The position numbers and the translations under genes are program-made. This document shows, in pieces, positions 8,774 to 17,403 of a stretch of 64,000 bases of DNA. How positions within the stretch are numbered: the stretch's first letter is position 1; each line of letters opens with the position of its first letter. The notes under the pieces are model-generated. The model was not told the origin of the DNA, did no database searches, and saw only the letters and a program-made list of their open reading frames with translations. The DNA is from Salinicola halimionae (lineage in GTDB: Bacteria; Pseudomonadota; Gammaproteobacteria; Pseudomonadales; Halomonadaceae): NCBI RefSeq assembly GCF_003206065.1, contig NZ_PZJQ01000003.1:136099-200098 (forward strand). Reading direction: 5' to 3'.

Positions 8774-8970
8774 TAAGAGCAAGGGATCATTCAAGGGAAC
8801 ACTGACTTCGAGGGCAATCGTCGGAAGGAGTTCCCAGCTGCTGCGAAAAAAATCGAATTTTTTTCATAATCCCCCCAGTAATCACCCCCGGGAGCGCATA
8901 ACACCGGCACCGAATCAGATCTCTGAGGCCGATGTGGAAAATGAAAACTCGCGATCGCAGGGGGAAGGTA

Positions 8971-9948
8971 TCAATCACGGATGCCCTCCTGCGACACATC
9001 GACCCAGACAAAGCGATTGGCATCGAGTCGTTGCTCGCCCTCCCAACGATAAGCCACCAAACGACCGTACTTCACCGCGCTATAATCGAGGCAGGCAATA
9101 TTCGCCCGCGGCAATGCTGGTACGCCCTTGCACCAGTAATGACCAACGAACAGTGGCGGTGCCGACTCCGGATAATAGGCTAGTCGCTCCCGTTCTTGAG
9201 GACTCAGCGGCCGATCCTCTAGCCCCATTGGCAGGTTGTCGGGCTGGAAGACCACATCGCCGTAGGTACGCGGGTGACGACACCAGAAATGGGTACGGAA
9301 AGATCGCCGTGTAAATCCATCCCCCGATCTTATCTCCACACCGGATGGCAACGGCATCTGCGTGCCCCGAGTCAAACGGTCCATCACTCGGTGCGCGAAA
9401 CTGCCGGGATGAGTCGACTCGACCAGGAACTCGCGGTCGATACGGGCATCGGGGCTCTGTTCGAGGAAAGCGTTGACCAGGGGGTCGTCCCAGCACGCAT
9501 GCACCACCCGCAGCCCCTCCAGGTCGAGACACAGCGGTAACGTCATGAACCACGAAAGGCAGCTTTCCCACTCCAGCGGAAAGGCGTGAAACTGCTCCAG
9601 CGTTCGGCCGATGATGCGATTGTTGCGCGGAGTATGATCCCGCAGCCAGTCTCGCTCACTATCGCTCGGGGCCTGATGACAGTAGGCCAGAGCGTTGTAC
9701 TCATGGTTGCCCATCACGATGTGCGCCTCGCCGGCATCGACCATGCGTTTGGCAATGGAAACGGCGAGCCGGATGTTGGGGCCGCGATCGATCAGATCGC
9801 CCAGAAAGATCACCTGCCGGCGCGGATGACGAAACACCCCGTCTTCCGCCCGATAGCCAAGCTTTTCGAGCAGTCGGATCAGGCTTTGACCGCAGCCGTG
9901 GACATCTCCGATCAGATCGTAGCCATCAATATCGGTTGGCTGGGTCAC
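8971..9948 (-). CDS. Metallophosphoesterase of the PrpE/ApaH-like group
   Basis: 325 residues with the full calcineurin-type signature: DLIGDVHGC, FLGDLIDRGPN, IVMGNHEYNA, a later VVHACWD and the closing FVGHYWCKG. These residues bind a two-metal centre that hydrolyses phosphate esters. The PrpE/ApaH-like arrangement suggests dinucleoside polyphosphates or phosphoprotein substrates, but neither can be proven here. It follows nadK with a single base between the genes, so a shared message and perhaps a nucleotide-related role are likely. It is longer than ApaH, with a C-terminal extension after the last histidine motif. Confidence 0.9.
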   Translation of the reverse strand: MTQPTDIDGYDLIGDVHGCGQSLIRLLEKLGYRAEDGVFRHPRRQVIFLGDLIDRGPNIRLAVSIAKRMVDAGEAHIVMGNHEYNALAYCHQAPSDSERDWLRDHTPRNNRIIGRTLEQFHAFPLEWESCLSWFMTLPLCLDLEGLRVVHACWDDPLVNAFLEQSPDARIDREFLVESTHPGSFAHRVMDRLTRGTQMPLPSGVEIRSGDGFTRRSFRTHFWCRHPRTYGDVVFQPDNLPMGLEDRPLSPQERERLAYYPESAPPLFVGHYWCKGVPALPRANIACLDYSAVKYGRLVAYRWEGEQRLDANRFVWVDVSQEGIRD

Positions 9949-9949
9949 A

Positions 9950-10831
9950 TCAGTCTCCCAACCTGCTGCTCCAACCCAGCTTGGAGCGACAGGCCTCGAA
10001 GAAACTGTGCCCGCGCGGGTGAATCAGCGTCAGTCGCTCAGCGTGGCGTCGTACATAGAGCACATCGTCAGGCTTGCAGACGACGCGGGTCTGACCGTCG
10101 CAGCTGACATGCGGATAAGCCTGGTTGATATCGCCGATATGCACGCGAATTTCACTGGCGGCATCGATCACGATCGGCCGGCTGGAGAGCGTATGCGGGA
10201 ACATCGGCACCAGGGTGATGGCTTCCAATCCCGGGTGCACGATCGGCCCGCCGCCGGAGAGCGCATAGGCCGTTGAGCCGGTGGGCGTCGCCATGATCAG
10301 CCCATCGGATCGCTGGGAGTAGACGAAACGATCGTCGACGAAGAGTTCGAACTCGATCATCCGCGCGGCCTTGCCGGGATGCACCACGACATCGTTGAGA
10401 CTGGTGCCGGAGCCGATCAAGCGTTCGCCGCGATAGAGTTCCGCCTCGAGCAGAAAACGGCGCTCGGTGTCGTACTGGCCATCGAGCACCTCGGCGACCT
10501 TCTGTTCGACTTCGTCTGGAGAGATGTCGGTCAGAAAACCCAACCGCCCACGATTGATACCGAGTACCGGCGTTGCGCTGTGACATAGCGCCCTCGCCGC
10601 TCCCAGGAGACTACCATCGCCCCCCACCACGATCACCAGATCGCATAGCGTACCAAGCTCTCGGCGCTTGGCTTCACGATAGCCATGGCCGGCAAGCAGT
10701 GCGGCGGTGCGATCCTCGATGATCAGATCGAGACCGCGACGCTCCAGGAAGATCACCAGGCGCTTGAGTGTCTCGACCACCTTGTCGCTGCCCAGGCGGC
10801 CGATCAGGCCGATGGTGTTGAACGATTCCAT
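9950..10831 (-). CDS. nadK: NAD kinase
   Basis: 293 residues, the usual length. It phosphorylates NAD to NADP in the cytoplasm. The GGDGS motif lies in LVIVVGGDGSLLGAAR near residue 73, and NDVVVHPG and the catalytic-loop segment SDGLIMATPTGSTAYALSGGGP follow. The start MESFNTIGLIGR is typical of proteobacterial NadK. It heads a two-gene minus-strand operon with the metallophosphatase. It is divergent from the PQQ dehydrogenase genes, with 275 bases between starts. Confidence 0.97.
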   Translation of the reverse strand: MESFNTIGLIGRLGSDKVVETLKRLVIFLERRGLDLIIEDRTAALLAGHGYREAKRRELGTLCDLVIVVGGDGSLLGAARALCHSATPVLGINRGRLGFLTDISPDEVEQKVAEVLDGQYDTERRFLLEAELYRGERLIGSGTSLNDVVVHPGKAARMIEFELFVDDRFVYSQRSDGLIMATPTGSTAYALSGGGPIVHPGLEAITLVPMFPHTLSSRPIVIDAASEIRVHIGDINQAYPHVSCDGQTRVVCKPDDVLYVRRHAERLTLIHPRGHSFFEACRSKLGWSSRLGD

Positions 10832-10952
10832 ACTACGTGTCTCTAGCAGCGTGACGGTCGCCCATTATGCTGGCTGCTATTACCTGCCGGCAAACTGAGC
10901 TGAATTCGCTAAAAAAACGAAATAGTTGCTCTGCTAACTTCCAAAAATCCTC

Positions 10953-10958
10953 TATACT
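10953..10958 (+). promoter_or_regulatory. Possible -10 element upstream of the PQQ dehydrogenase pair
   Basis: TATACT stands in an A/T-rich patch about 150 bases before the membrane-protein start. No good -35 element was seen at 16-18 bases, so this is only a candidate. Confidence 0.25.
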
Positions 10959-11106
10959 TTGGTCGGCTTGGAATGTGGAATACGAGCAAGCGTAGCCACA
11001 CCATCGAGCTGTTTCGTCGATGTTTTTTGGCCTGATGCAATATCAGAGCAACGCAGAAGCAGCCGCCAAGTGCACCAAACCGCTCTCATCAGGAGACAAC
11101 AACCTC

Positions 11107-11472
11107 ATGTCGCAATCTCGATCATTCAGGGCGGGCATCATCGTGCTGCTGGTGGGCTCGCTCGTCGGGCTCGCCGTGTCACTTTATGCCTATTTCACTC
11201 CGCTGACCGGTGTCAACGACACGCTCGGCGCGCTCGTCGTCATCCTCTCGACGATCGCGCTGGTCGTTCTGACGCTGGTGCTGGCACCGCTGTCATGTCG
11301 TAGCGGCCGCGTCGCGCTACGCGTGCTGATCCTGCTGGCACTCGTCGGTACCGGCTTCGCTGGGTTGCTGCTGCATCAGTGGTGGCTGACGGCCGCCATG
11401 GTGGTTGGCCTTATCGGTCTGCTGATGGACATGGCCAGCCCGACCGCCTCCACCAAAACAGTTCATTCATGA
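11107..11472 (+). CDS. Small multi-spanning membrane protein, probable anchor of the adjacent PQQ dehydrogenase
   Basis: 121 residues made almost entirely of four hydrophobic segments (about residues 9-31, 37-60, 68-85 and 90-110). The ATG at 11107 follows AGGAGA at 11091; the frame stays open upstream to 11020 but that part is not membrane-like. In membrane glucose and quinate dehydrogenases the PQQ domain is preceded by four or five membrane helices in the same chain. Here this gene sits directly before a PQQ dehydrogenase that has a signal peptide instead. The likely role is to anchor it and deliver electrons to ubiquinone, by analogy. Its stop TGA overlaps an ATG of the next reading frame. 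Confidence 0.8.
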   Translation: MSQSRSFRAGIIVLLVGSLVGLAVSLYAYFTPLTGVNDTLGALVVILSTIALVVLTLVLAPLSCRSGRVALRVLILLALVGTGFAGLLLHQWWLTAAMVVGLIGLLMDMASPTASTKTVHS

Positions 11473-11483
11473 GGAGCCGATTC

Positions 11484-13670
11484 ATGCCCATACCCTCGCC
11501 GACGCTGTCCATCCCCACGCTGAAATCCACGGCTCAGCGGCTGGGAATGGCCACGGCACTCGCGCTCTTGATCGCTCCCGCACCGCTGTTGGCGCAAGAT
11601 CAGCCCACCGAATCCAGTCAGTCTTCGGCCAACAGCAGTGCCGATGATTCGTCAGCCGGGACTCAGGGCGTCACTCAGTCCGATGCCACTCAGAGCGGGT
11701 CTACTCAAAGCGAGTCGACTCAGAGCGACAGCGCTGCCGACGCTCAGGATTCCGAAGACGTTGCCACGACGAACACCGGTGGCCGCAAGGACAGCGATCG
11801 CCCTTCGATTCCGCTGGTTCCCGAAAACGCTACCTGGGACAGCTTTCACGGTCAGCTCAACGCGCAGAAATACAGCCCGCTCGACCAGATCACGGCGGAC
11901 AACGTCGGCGATCTCGAGAAAGTCTGGGAATTCCATACCGGTGACGTCTCCGATGGCTCCGGTGACACGCCGGCCACGGTGTGGTCCGCGACCCCGGTAT
12001 TCGCCAACGACACCATCTATATCGGCACGCCCTTCTATCGCCTGATCGCGCTGGATCCGGGCACCGGTAAAGAGAAGTGGAGCTTCGACACCCAGTCCTC
12101 GCGCAAGGCGCTGACCCAGCCGGTGTTGAAGAATCGCGGGGTCTCCTACTGGGAGGCTGAAAACCCGGTCGCCGGCGAGCCGTGCCAGAAGATCGTCTAC
12201 ATGGGAACCATGGACGCTCAGCTGTTCGCGCTGGACGCCGACACCGGCAAACTCTGCAAGGGCTTTGCCGACAACGGCGTGCTTAATGTCAACCAGTGGA
12301 ACGACACCCACGCCGAGTGGCCGCTTTCCGTGCTTCAGCCACCGACCGTGGTCGGCGACCATCTGATGCTCGGTTGGGCCGGCATGGACTGGGCCTACGA
12401 ACAGGCACCGCCGGGAACGATCTTCTCGCTCAACGCCCAGACCGGCGAGCTCGAATGGACGTTCCAGGCGCTCTCCGATGAGATGCGTGAGAAGAGCGGT
12501 ACCGCCAACGTCTGGACGCACATGTCCGCCGATCGCGAGAACGGCCTGCTCTATCTGCCGGTCTCCTCGCCGTCACCGAACTACTGGGGCGGCAACCGCA
12601 CTGAAGAGGCGCCGCTGGCGACCTCGACCACCGCGCTCGATATCGAGACCGGTAAAGTGGTGTGGTCTCGTCAGTGGGTTCACCACGATATCTGGGACTA
12701 CGACATCAACTCCGCCCCGACGCTGATGGACATCACCGTCGATGGCAAGCAGATCCCGGCACTCGTTCAGGCGACCAAGCAGGGCTTCCTGTTCGTGGTC
12801 AATCGCCTGACCGGCGAGGACGTCTGGCCGATCGAGGAGCGTCCGGTACCCCAAGGCGATGGCACTGTCGAAGGCGAAGTCTATGCCCCGACACAGCCGT
12901 TCCCGACCAAGCCCGCGCCGCTGCTGGATCAGTCCGAGAAGCCCAAGATCTGGGGTCTCGCCGACGCCGTGGGTGGCGGTCAGTGCTCGCGCCTGTGGGA
13001 CGATCTCTGGTACGAAGGCATGTACACGCCGCCGACTACCAAAGGTGAAGGTGCGCTGACTTATCCGGACAGCTCGGGTGGCGTGCAGTGGGGTGGCGTG
13101 GCGTTCGATCCCCAGAGCCAGACCGCCATCGTCAACACCTCGCATATCGTGCAGACCCTCAAGCTGTACAACCGCGAAGACTACGAAAAAGCAGATAGCG
13201 GCTCCGGTAACGAGAGTGGCTTCGCGCCGCAGAAAGGCGCGCCGTACGGCATGCGCCTGCAAGTGGCAACCAACTGGCTCGGCATGCCCTGCTGGGAGCC
13301 ACCCTTCGGCGAAATCGTCGCCATCGACATGCATACCGGTGACGTGAAATGGCGTCGTCCGGTGGGCGCGTCGCAGCAGTTCGGCTTCTTCATGCCGGAA
13401 AAATGGGGTTCGCCGACCATCGGTGGCCCGGCCGTGACTGCCGGTGGTGTCGTGTTCATCGGTGCCTCGATGGACGCCAAGCTGCGCGCCTACTCGCTCG
13501 AGACCGGTGAAGAGTTGTGGGAAGACCAGGCCGAAGCACCGGCCGTGGCCAATCCCTCGGTCTACGAGTACAAGGGCCGCCAGTACGTTGCCTTCGTCGC
13601 CGGCGGCAACACGATCCTCAAGGATCAGGTTGGCGATCAGGTCGTGGTGTACGCCCTGCCGGAGGATTGA
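11484..13670 (+). CDS. Periplasmic PQQ-dependent dehydrogenase of the membrane glucose/quinate dehydrogenase family
   Basis: 728 residues. Residues 1-37 form a signal peptide (core ALALLIAPAPLLA before QDQ), 38-105 a Ser/Thr/Gln-rich linker with five-residue repeats, and about 114-728 an eight-bladed PQQ beta-propeller (WDSFHGQLNAQKYSPLDQI, WVHHDIWDYDINSAP, GGPAVTAGGVVFIGAS, VFVNRLTGE-like tryptophan-docking motifs). The WVHHDIWDYD block is typical of membrane glucose and quinate dehydrogenases. The enzyme should oxidise a sugar or polyol in the periplasm and pass electrons to quinone, probably with the upstream membrane protein. I chose ATG 11484 because GAGGAG lies 7 bases before it; ATG 11469 is the alternative. 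A terminator follows at 13718. Confidence 0.9.
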   Translation: MPIPSPTLSIPTLKSTAQRLGMATALALLIAPAPLLAQDQPTESSQSSANSSADDSSAGTQGVTQSDATQSGSTQSESTQSDSAADAQDSEDVATTNTGGRKDSDRPSIPLVPENATWDSFHGQLNAQKYSPLDQITADNVGDLEKVWEFHTGDVSDGSGDTPATVWSATPVFANDTIYIGTPFYRLIALDPGTGKEKWSFDTQSSRKALTQPVLKNRGVSYWEAENPVAGEPCQKIVYMGTMDAQLFALDADTGKLCKGFADNGVLNVNQWNDTHAEWPLSVLQPPTVVGDHLMLGWAGMDWAYEQAPPGTIFSLNAQTGELEWTFQALSDEMREKSGTANVWTHMSADRENGLLYLPVSSPSPNYWGGNRTEEAPLATSTTALDIETGKVVWSRQWVHHDIWDYDINSAPTLMDITVDGKQIPALVQATKQGFLFVVNRLTGEDVWPIEERPVPQGDGTVEGEVYAPTQPFPTKPAPLLDQSEKPKIWGLADAVGGGQCSRLWDDLWYEGMYTPPTTKGEGALTYPDSSGGVQWGGVAFDPQSQTAIVNTSHIVQTLKLYNREDYEKADSGSGNESGFAPQKGAPYGMRLQVATNWLGMPCWEPPFGEIVAIDMHTGDVKWRRPVGASQQFGFFMPEKWGSPTIGGPAVTAGGVVFIGASMDAKLRAYSLETGEELWEDQAEAPAVANPSVYEYKGRQYVAFVAGGNTILKDQVGDQVVVYALPED
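11679..11723. repeat. 15-bp in-frame tandem repeats in the PQQ dehydrogenase linker
   Basis: Three consecutive 15-bp units encode SDATQ, SGSTQ and SESTQ, with weaker copies on both sides. They form part of the flexible linker between signal peptide and propeller. Confidence 0.85.
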
Positions 13671-13717
13671 TTCTCCAGTTCGGCAACACTGATGCGGCAA
13701 CAGCCGCAATCGTCGTA

Positions 13718-13747
13718 ACGGGGTGGGCCTTTGGCCCGCCCCGTTTT
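13718..13747 (+). terminator. Rho-independent terminator after the PQQ dehydrogenase
   Basis: A 12-bp stem (acggggtgggcc/ggcccgccccgt, one G-U pair) with a TTT loop is followed by TTTT. It starts 48 bases past the dehydrogenase stop. Confidence 0.88.
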
Positions 13748-13855
13748 GCGTCAGGCCATCCAATAAACAGAACACCTCGCGCCTTTCATTCGATCACGCT
13801 CTCTCTCGATACTCGGTCAATCACCTCTCCACCAACAATAAAGAGGTCGCGACCG

Positions 13856-15163
13856 ATGTCCCTCTCCCAACTGCTCAACTGGCGCCTGCACCTGCTGGTC
13901 GTCGTACTCTCGCTGTTCAGCGAATGGATCGGCATTCTCAAGATCCCGCTGGGGCCCGGCGCCCTGCTGCTGTTGCCGTTGTTCTATGCCTTTATCCTCG
14001 GTGTACTACTCAACCCCCATCTGTTTGCGGGAACGAAGCGATTCCTGCCGGAAAGCGTCAGCCAGGCGGCTACCCCGCTGATCCTGATTTCGATCATGCC
14101 CTTCATCGCGCGCTTCGGCTCGACCATCGGCCCAGCCATCGACCAGCTCATCAGCGCCGGCCCGGCGCTGATCCTGCAGGAACTGGGTAACCTCGGCACC
14201 ATGCTGGTGGCGCTACCGGTTGCGGTGCTGGTGCTAAAAATGGGCCGGGAGGCGATCGGTGCGACCTACTCGATCGCCCGCGAACCCAATATCGCGATCA
14301 TCTCCGACAAGTACGGTCTTAAGGGGCCGGAAGGAATCGGTGTGATGGGCGTGTATGTCGTCGGCACCATGTTCGGCACGCTGTGGTTCGCGCTGATGGC
14401 CGGCTACCTGGCCTCGCTGGACTGGTTTGATCCGCGCGCGCTGGCGATGGCCTGCGGTGTCGGCAGCGGCAGCATGGTTGCGGCCTGCTCCGGAGCCCTT
14501 GCCGGGGCGCTGCCCGATCTCGCCGATGATCTGCTTGCCTTCGCCGGCGCCAGCAACCTGCTGACCTATGCCACGGGGCTTTACGTGTCACTGTTCATCG
14601 CGCTGCCCGTCGCGGAATGGCTTTATCGCCGCCTGGGCGGGCGCAGCCGCGCCGATAGCATGGCGGATGATACGGCAACCGATGGTGGCAGTCAGGGTGA
14701 AAACGACGACCTGGCCGCCGAAGAACGCCCCGAAACGAATCTCGGCAAGACCGCCGCGGTGCTGGCAATGGCCTGCGCCGTCGGCTGGATCGCCAATACC
14801 ATCAATGGCGCCTCGCTGATCGATGCCCTGCCGGGCATGATCATTCTTTACGTCATGACCATGATCGGCCTGGTCATCACCCGATTGGCGCCGTTCTATC
14901 TGCCCGGCGTCGCCTGGGTGTCACTGGTCAGTATCCTCATGACGTTGCCGTTCTTCCCGGACAGCGGCTGGATCGTCGATCAGCTCGCCGCGGTCAACTT
15001 CCTCGCCATCGTCACGCCGGTGCTGGCTTACGCTGGCCTGGCACTCAGTCGCCGCGAGTTCAGCATGTTCCGCCGGACCGGCTGGAAACTGATCATCATC
15101 TCGCTGCTGGTGTTCACCGGAACCTACGTGGGTTCGGCCGTCGTGGCTCAGGTGCTGCTATGA
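13856..15163 (+). CDS. DUF3100 membrane protein, possible transporter
   Basis: 435 residues with about ten or eleven hydrophobic segments and a polar, acidic central loop (about residues 270-300, DDTATDGGSQGENDD). Blocks such as SIAREPNIAIISDKYGLKGPEGIGVMGVYV and ACGVGSGSMVAACSGAL match the DUF3100 family, which often neighbours M20 amidohydrolases. A transport role for the substrate of the downstream enzymes is inferred from this association. The ATG at 13856 follows AAAGAGG; upstream residues in the frame are not family-like. It is the first gene of the cluster that runs to 21158. Confidence 0.87.
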   Translation: MSLSQLLNWRLHLLVVVLSLFSEWIGILKIPLGPGALLLLPLFYAFILGVLLNPHLFAGTKRFLPESVSQAATPLILISIMPFIARFGSTIGPAIDQLISAGPALILQELGNLGTMLVALPVAVLVLKMGREAIGATYSIAREPNIAIISDKYGLKGPEGIGVMGVYVVGTMFGTLWFALMAGYLASLDWFDPRALAMACGVGSGSMVAACSGALAGALPDLADDLLAFAGASNLLTYATGLYVSLFIALPVAEWLYRRLGGRSRADSMADDTATDGGSQGENDDLAAEERPETNLGKTAAVLAMACAVGWIANTINGASLIDALPGMIILYVMTMIGLVITRLAPFYLPGVAWVSLVSILMTLPFFPDSGWIVDQLAAVNFLAIVTPVLAYAGLALSRREFSMFRRTGWKLIIISLLVFTGTYVGSAVVAQVLL

Positions 15164-15278
15164 ATCAAGAGCTGCACTAAACGTCTTTTCACTCGGCGGC
15201 GCGCTCGGCGTATTCCACTCCATGTCGGGGCGCCTCTCGATGATTCGAGCCGATCATGAACCATTGTCGGAGGACATC

Positions 15279-16439
15279 ATGAACCAACCCGCTTCCTATC
15301 CCGATCCTGAAACGTTGACCGAGTGGAGACACGACTTCCATCGGCACCCCGAGATCGCGTTCGAAGAGACCCGCACCAGCCAGCGCATCGTCGAGATTCT
15401 GCGTGAGCACGGCCTCGATCCGGTCACCGGTCTTGGCGGTGGTACCGGTATCGTTGTCACCATCGAGGGTAACCGAGGACCGGGCCGTGCCATCGGCTTG
15501 CGCGCCGATATCGATGCACTACCGATCGAGGAGCTCAACGACGTCGACTATCGCTCGACGATACCGGGCCGCATGCATGCCTGCGGCCACGACGGCCATA
15601 CCACCATGCTGCTCGGCGCGGCCTGCGCGCTGGCAGGAAACCCGGACTTCGCAGGGCAGGTGCACTGCATCTTTCAGCCCGCCGAAGAGAGCGAGGGTGG
15701 CGGCCGCGTGATGGTCGAAGAGGGATTGTTCGAGCGCTTCCCGATGGCGGCGGTCTACGGTCTGCACAACTGGCCGGGGCTCGCCGTGGGCGAAGCTGCC
15801 GTCCACGATGGTGCGGTGATGGCGGCGTTCGATGTTTTCACCCTGCGCCTGACGGGGCGTGGCTGCCACGCCGCGATGCCGCATCTGGGCACGGACGTGG
15901 TGCTTGCCGCCTGCCAGCTGGCCAATCAATTGCAGGGGCTGATCAGCAGGGAGACCCCGCCACATCAATCTGCCGTGCTGAGTGTTACTCAGTTTCACGC
16001 CGGTGACGCCTACAACGTCATCCCCGAGACGGCCGAATTGCGCGGCACAGTGCGCTGCTTCGATGCGACGCTCAAGGCCAGGCTGGAGCAGCGCTTTCGT
16101 GATGCCATCGATGCCACCGCACAGTTCCACGGCCTCAAGGCCGAGTTCGACTACCAGGCGCGCTATCCGGCAACGATCAACAATCCTGAACACGCAGCAC
16201 GTTGCGCCGAAGTCCTCGATACGCTCCCCGGTATCGTCAAGGTCCACCGCGACATGGCGCCCAGCATGGGATCGGAGGATTTCGCCTTCATGCTGAATCA
16301 ATGCCCCGGCGCTTATATCTGGCTGGGCAACGGCGATAGCGCCGCGCTGCACAACCCGGCCTATGACTTCAACGATGCCATCGCTCCCCTCGGCGTTGCC
16401 TACTGGCAGACGCTGGTAAGGGAACTGCTGAACAACTGA
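15279..16439 (+). CDS. M20 family amidohydrolase (aminoacylase/hippurate hydrolase type)
   Basis: 386 residues. It hydrolyses an amide bond with a metal centre in the cytoplasm. Metal ligands are visible in MHACGHDGHTTMLLGAA (residues about 98-114), QPAEESEGGGRVM (catalytic Glu pair), GLHNWPG and the final MGSEDFAFML. The dimerisation lid domain is present (RLTGRGCHAAMPH). The ATG at 15279 follows CGGAGGA; an in-frame ATG at 15222 lacks a comparable site. The neighbours suggest that it releases an amine or amino acid from an N-acyl compound, which the later dehydrogenases process. The actual substrate is unknown. Confidence 0.94.
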   Translation: MNQPASYPDPETLTEWRHDFHRHPEIAFEETRTSQRIVEILREHGLDPVTGLGGGTGIVVTIEGNRGPGRAIGLRADIDALPIEELNDVDYRSTIPGRMHACGHDGHTTMLLGAACALAGNPDFAGQVHCIFQPAEESEGGGRVMVEEGLFERFPMAAVYGLHNWPGLAVGEAAVHDGAVMAAFDVFTLRLTGRGCHAAMPHLGTDVVLAACQLANQLQGLISRETPPHQSAVLSVTQFHAGDAYNVIPETAELRGTVRCFDATLKARLEQRFRDAIDATAQFHGLKAEFDYQARYPATINNPEHAARCAEVLDTLPGIVKVHRDMAPSMGSEDFAFMLNQCPGAYIWLGNGDSAALHNPAYDFNDAIAPLGVAYWQTLVRELLNN

Positions 16440-16491
16440 AACGACGCTCCGACCAGAACGCTTAATTTCAAGACCAAGCCAGGAGAACTCC

Positions 16492-17403
16492 ATGAAAATC
16501 ACCGTCATCGGTCTTGGCCAGATGGGCGGAAACATGGCGCTGACGCTAAAGCGCGCCGGTTTCGATATCACCGGCAGCGACGTTTTCGAAGCCGCCCGAC
16601 AGCGCCTGGGCAATCAGGGTCTCGACACCGTCACGCCCGACGCGATTCCGGCCAGCGACGTTTATCTGTTGTCACTGCCGACCTCCGATCACGTGCGTGA
16701 AGTCATCGAGACGTCCCCAGGTCTGCTCACCCTGGCGCCCAAGGGCAGCGTGATCGTCGATACCTCCACCAGCGATCCGGTGGTGAGCCGCGAACTGGCG
16801 GCCAAGGTGATCGATGCCGGCCTCGAATGGTTGGATGCGCCGGTCAGCGGCGGCCCGCTGGGAGCAGCGAATGGGAAGCTCGGCATGCTGTTGGGCGGCG
16901 ACATGACAACGATCGAACGAGTCATGCCGATGCTCGAGGCGATGTCCGCCAAACGCACGCATGTGGGCGGTCCGGGCAGCGGCCACGTCGTCAAGCTGGC
17001 CAACAACTATCTCTGCGCCACCCATCTGATCGCGACTGCGGAGGCGGTAACGCTGGCCGCCAAGGCCGGCGTCGATCCGGCGGCCTGCCTGGCCGGCCTC
17101 AACAGCGGTTCCGGCCGGAGCGCCATCAGCGAGGTCAATTTCCCCGAATGGATCCTGTCCGGACGTTTCGATTCCGGATTTACCAGCGGCTTGATGCGTA
17201 AGGACCTGCGTCTGGCGCGCGATGCCGCCGAGGGTCTCGACCTCGATCTGGCGTTGTTGGATCAGGTGGTCGCTGGCTGGCACGCCAACGTCGATCAGCC
17301 GGCGGATGCCGACGATTTCAATCACATCACCTCGGCGATTCTGGCCCAGGCCGGTATGGATTTCGCGCATTCCGCCGCCAGCGACGAAGGAACCCCCGCA
17401 TGA
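16492..17403 (+). CDS. NAD(P)-dependent beta-hydroxyacid dehydrogenase (3-hydroxyisobutyrate dehydrogenase family)
   Basis: 303 residues. The N-terminal Rossmann motif is VIGLGQMGGNMALTLKRAG, the substrate-binding block is DAPVSGGPLGAANGKLGMLLGG and the catalytic lysine is in GHVVKLANNYLCATHL. It should oxidise a beta-hydroxyacid to the semialdehyde with NAD(P). The next gene, an aldehyde dehydrogenase, overlaps its stop by 4 bp (ATGA) and would oxidise that semialdehyde. It follows the amidohydrolase by 52 bases with AGGAGAA before the ATG. Confidence 0.92.
   Translation: MKITVIGLGQMGGNMALTLKRAGFDITGSDVFEAARQRLGNQGLDTVTPDAIPASDVYLLSLPTSDHVREVIETSPGLLTLAPKGSVIVDTSTSDPVVSRELAAKVIDAGLEWLDAPVSGGPLGAANGKLGMLLGGDMTTIERVMPMLEAMSAKRTHVGGPGSGHVVKLANNYLCATHLIATAEAVTLAAKAGVDPAACLAGLNSGSGRSAISEVNFPEWILSGRFDSGFTSGLMRKDLRLARDAAEGLDLDLALLDQVVAGWHANVDQPADADDFNHITSAILAQAGMDFAHSAASDEGTPA

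Larger units (their letters stand above)
8588..8970. other. Non-coding region upstream of the rhomboid operon
   Basis: About 380 bases without a gene. From left to right it holds the rhomboid promoter region, a 16-bp tandem duplication (8711-8742), the terminator of the upstream minus-strand operon (8741-8773) and an A/T palindrome at 8845-8865 (9-bp arms, 3-base centre). The A-tract/T-tract palindrome followed by a C-run is unlike the GC-rich surroundings. Confidence 0.55.
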
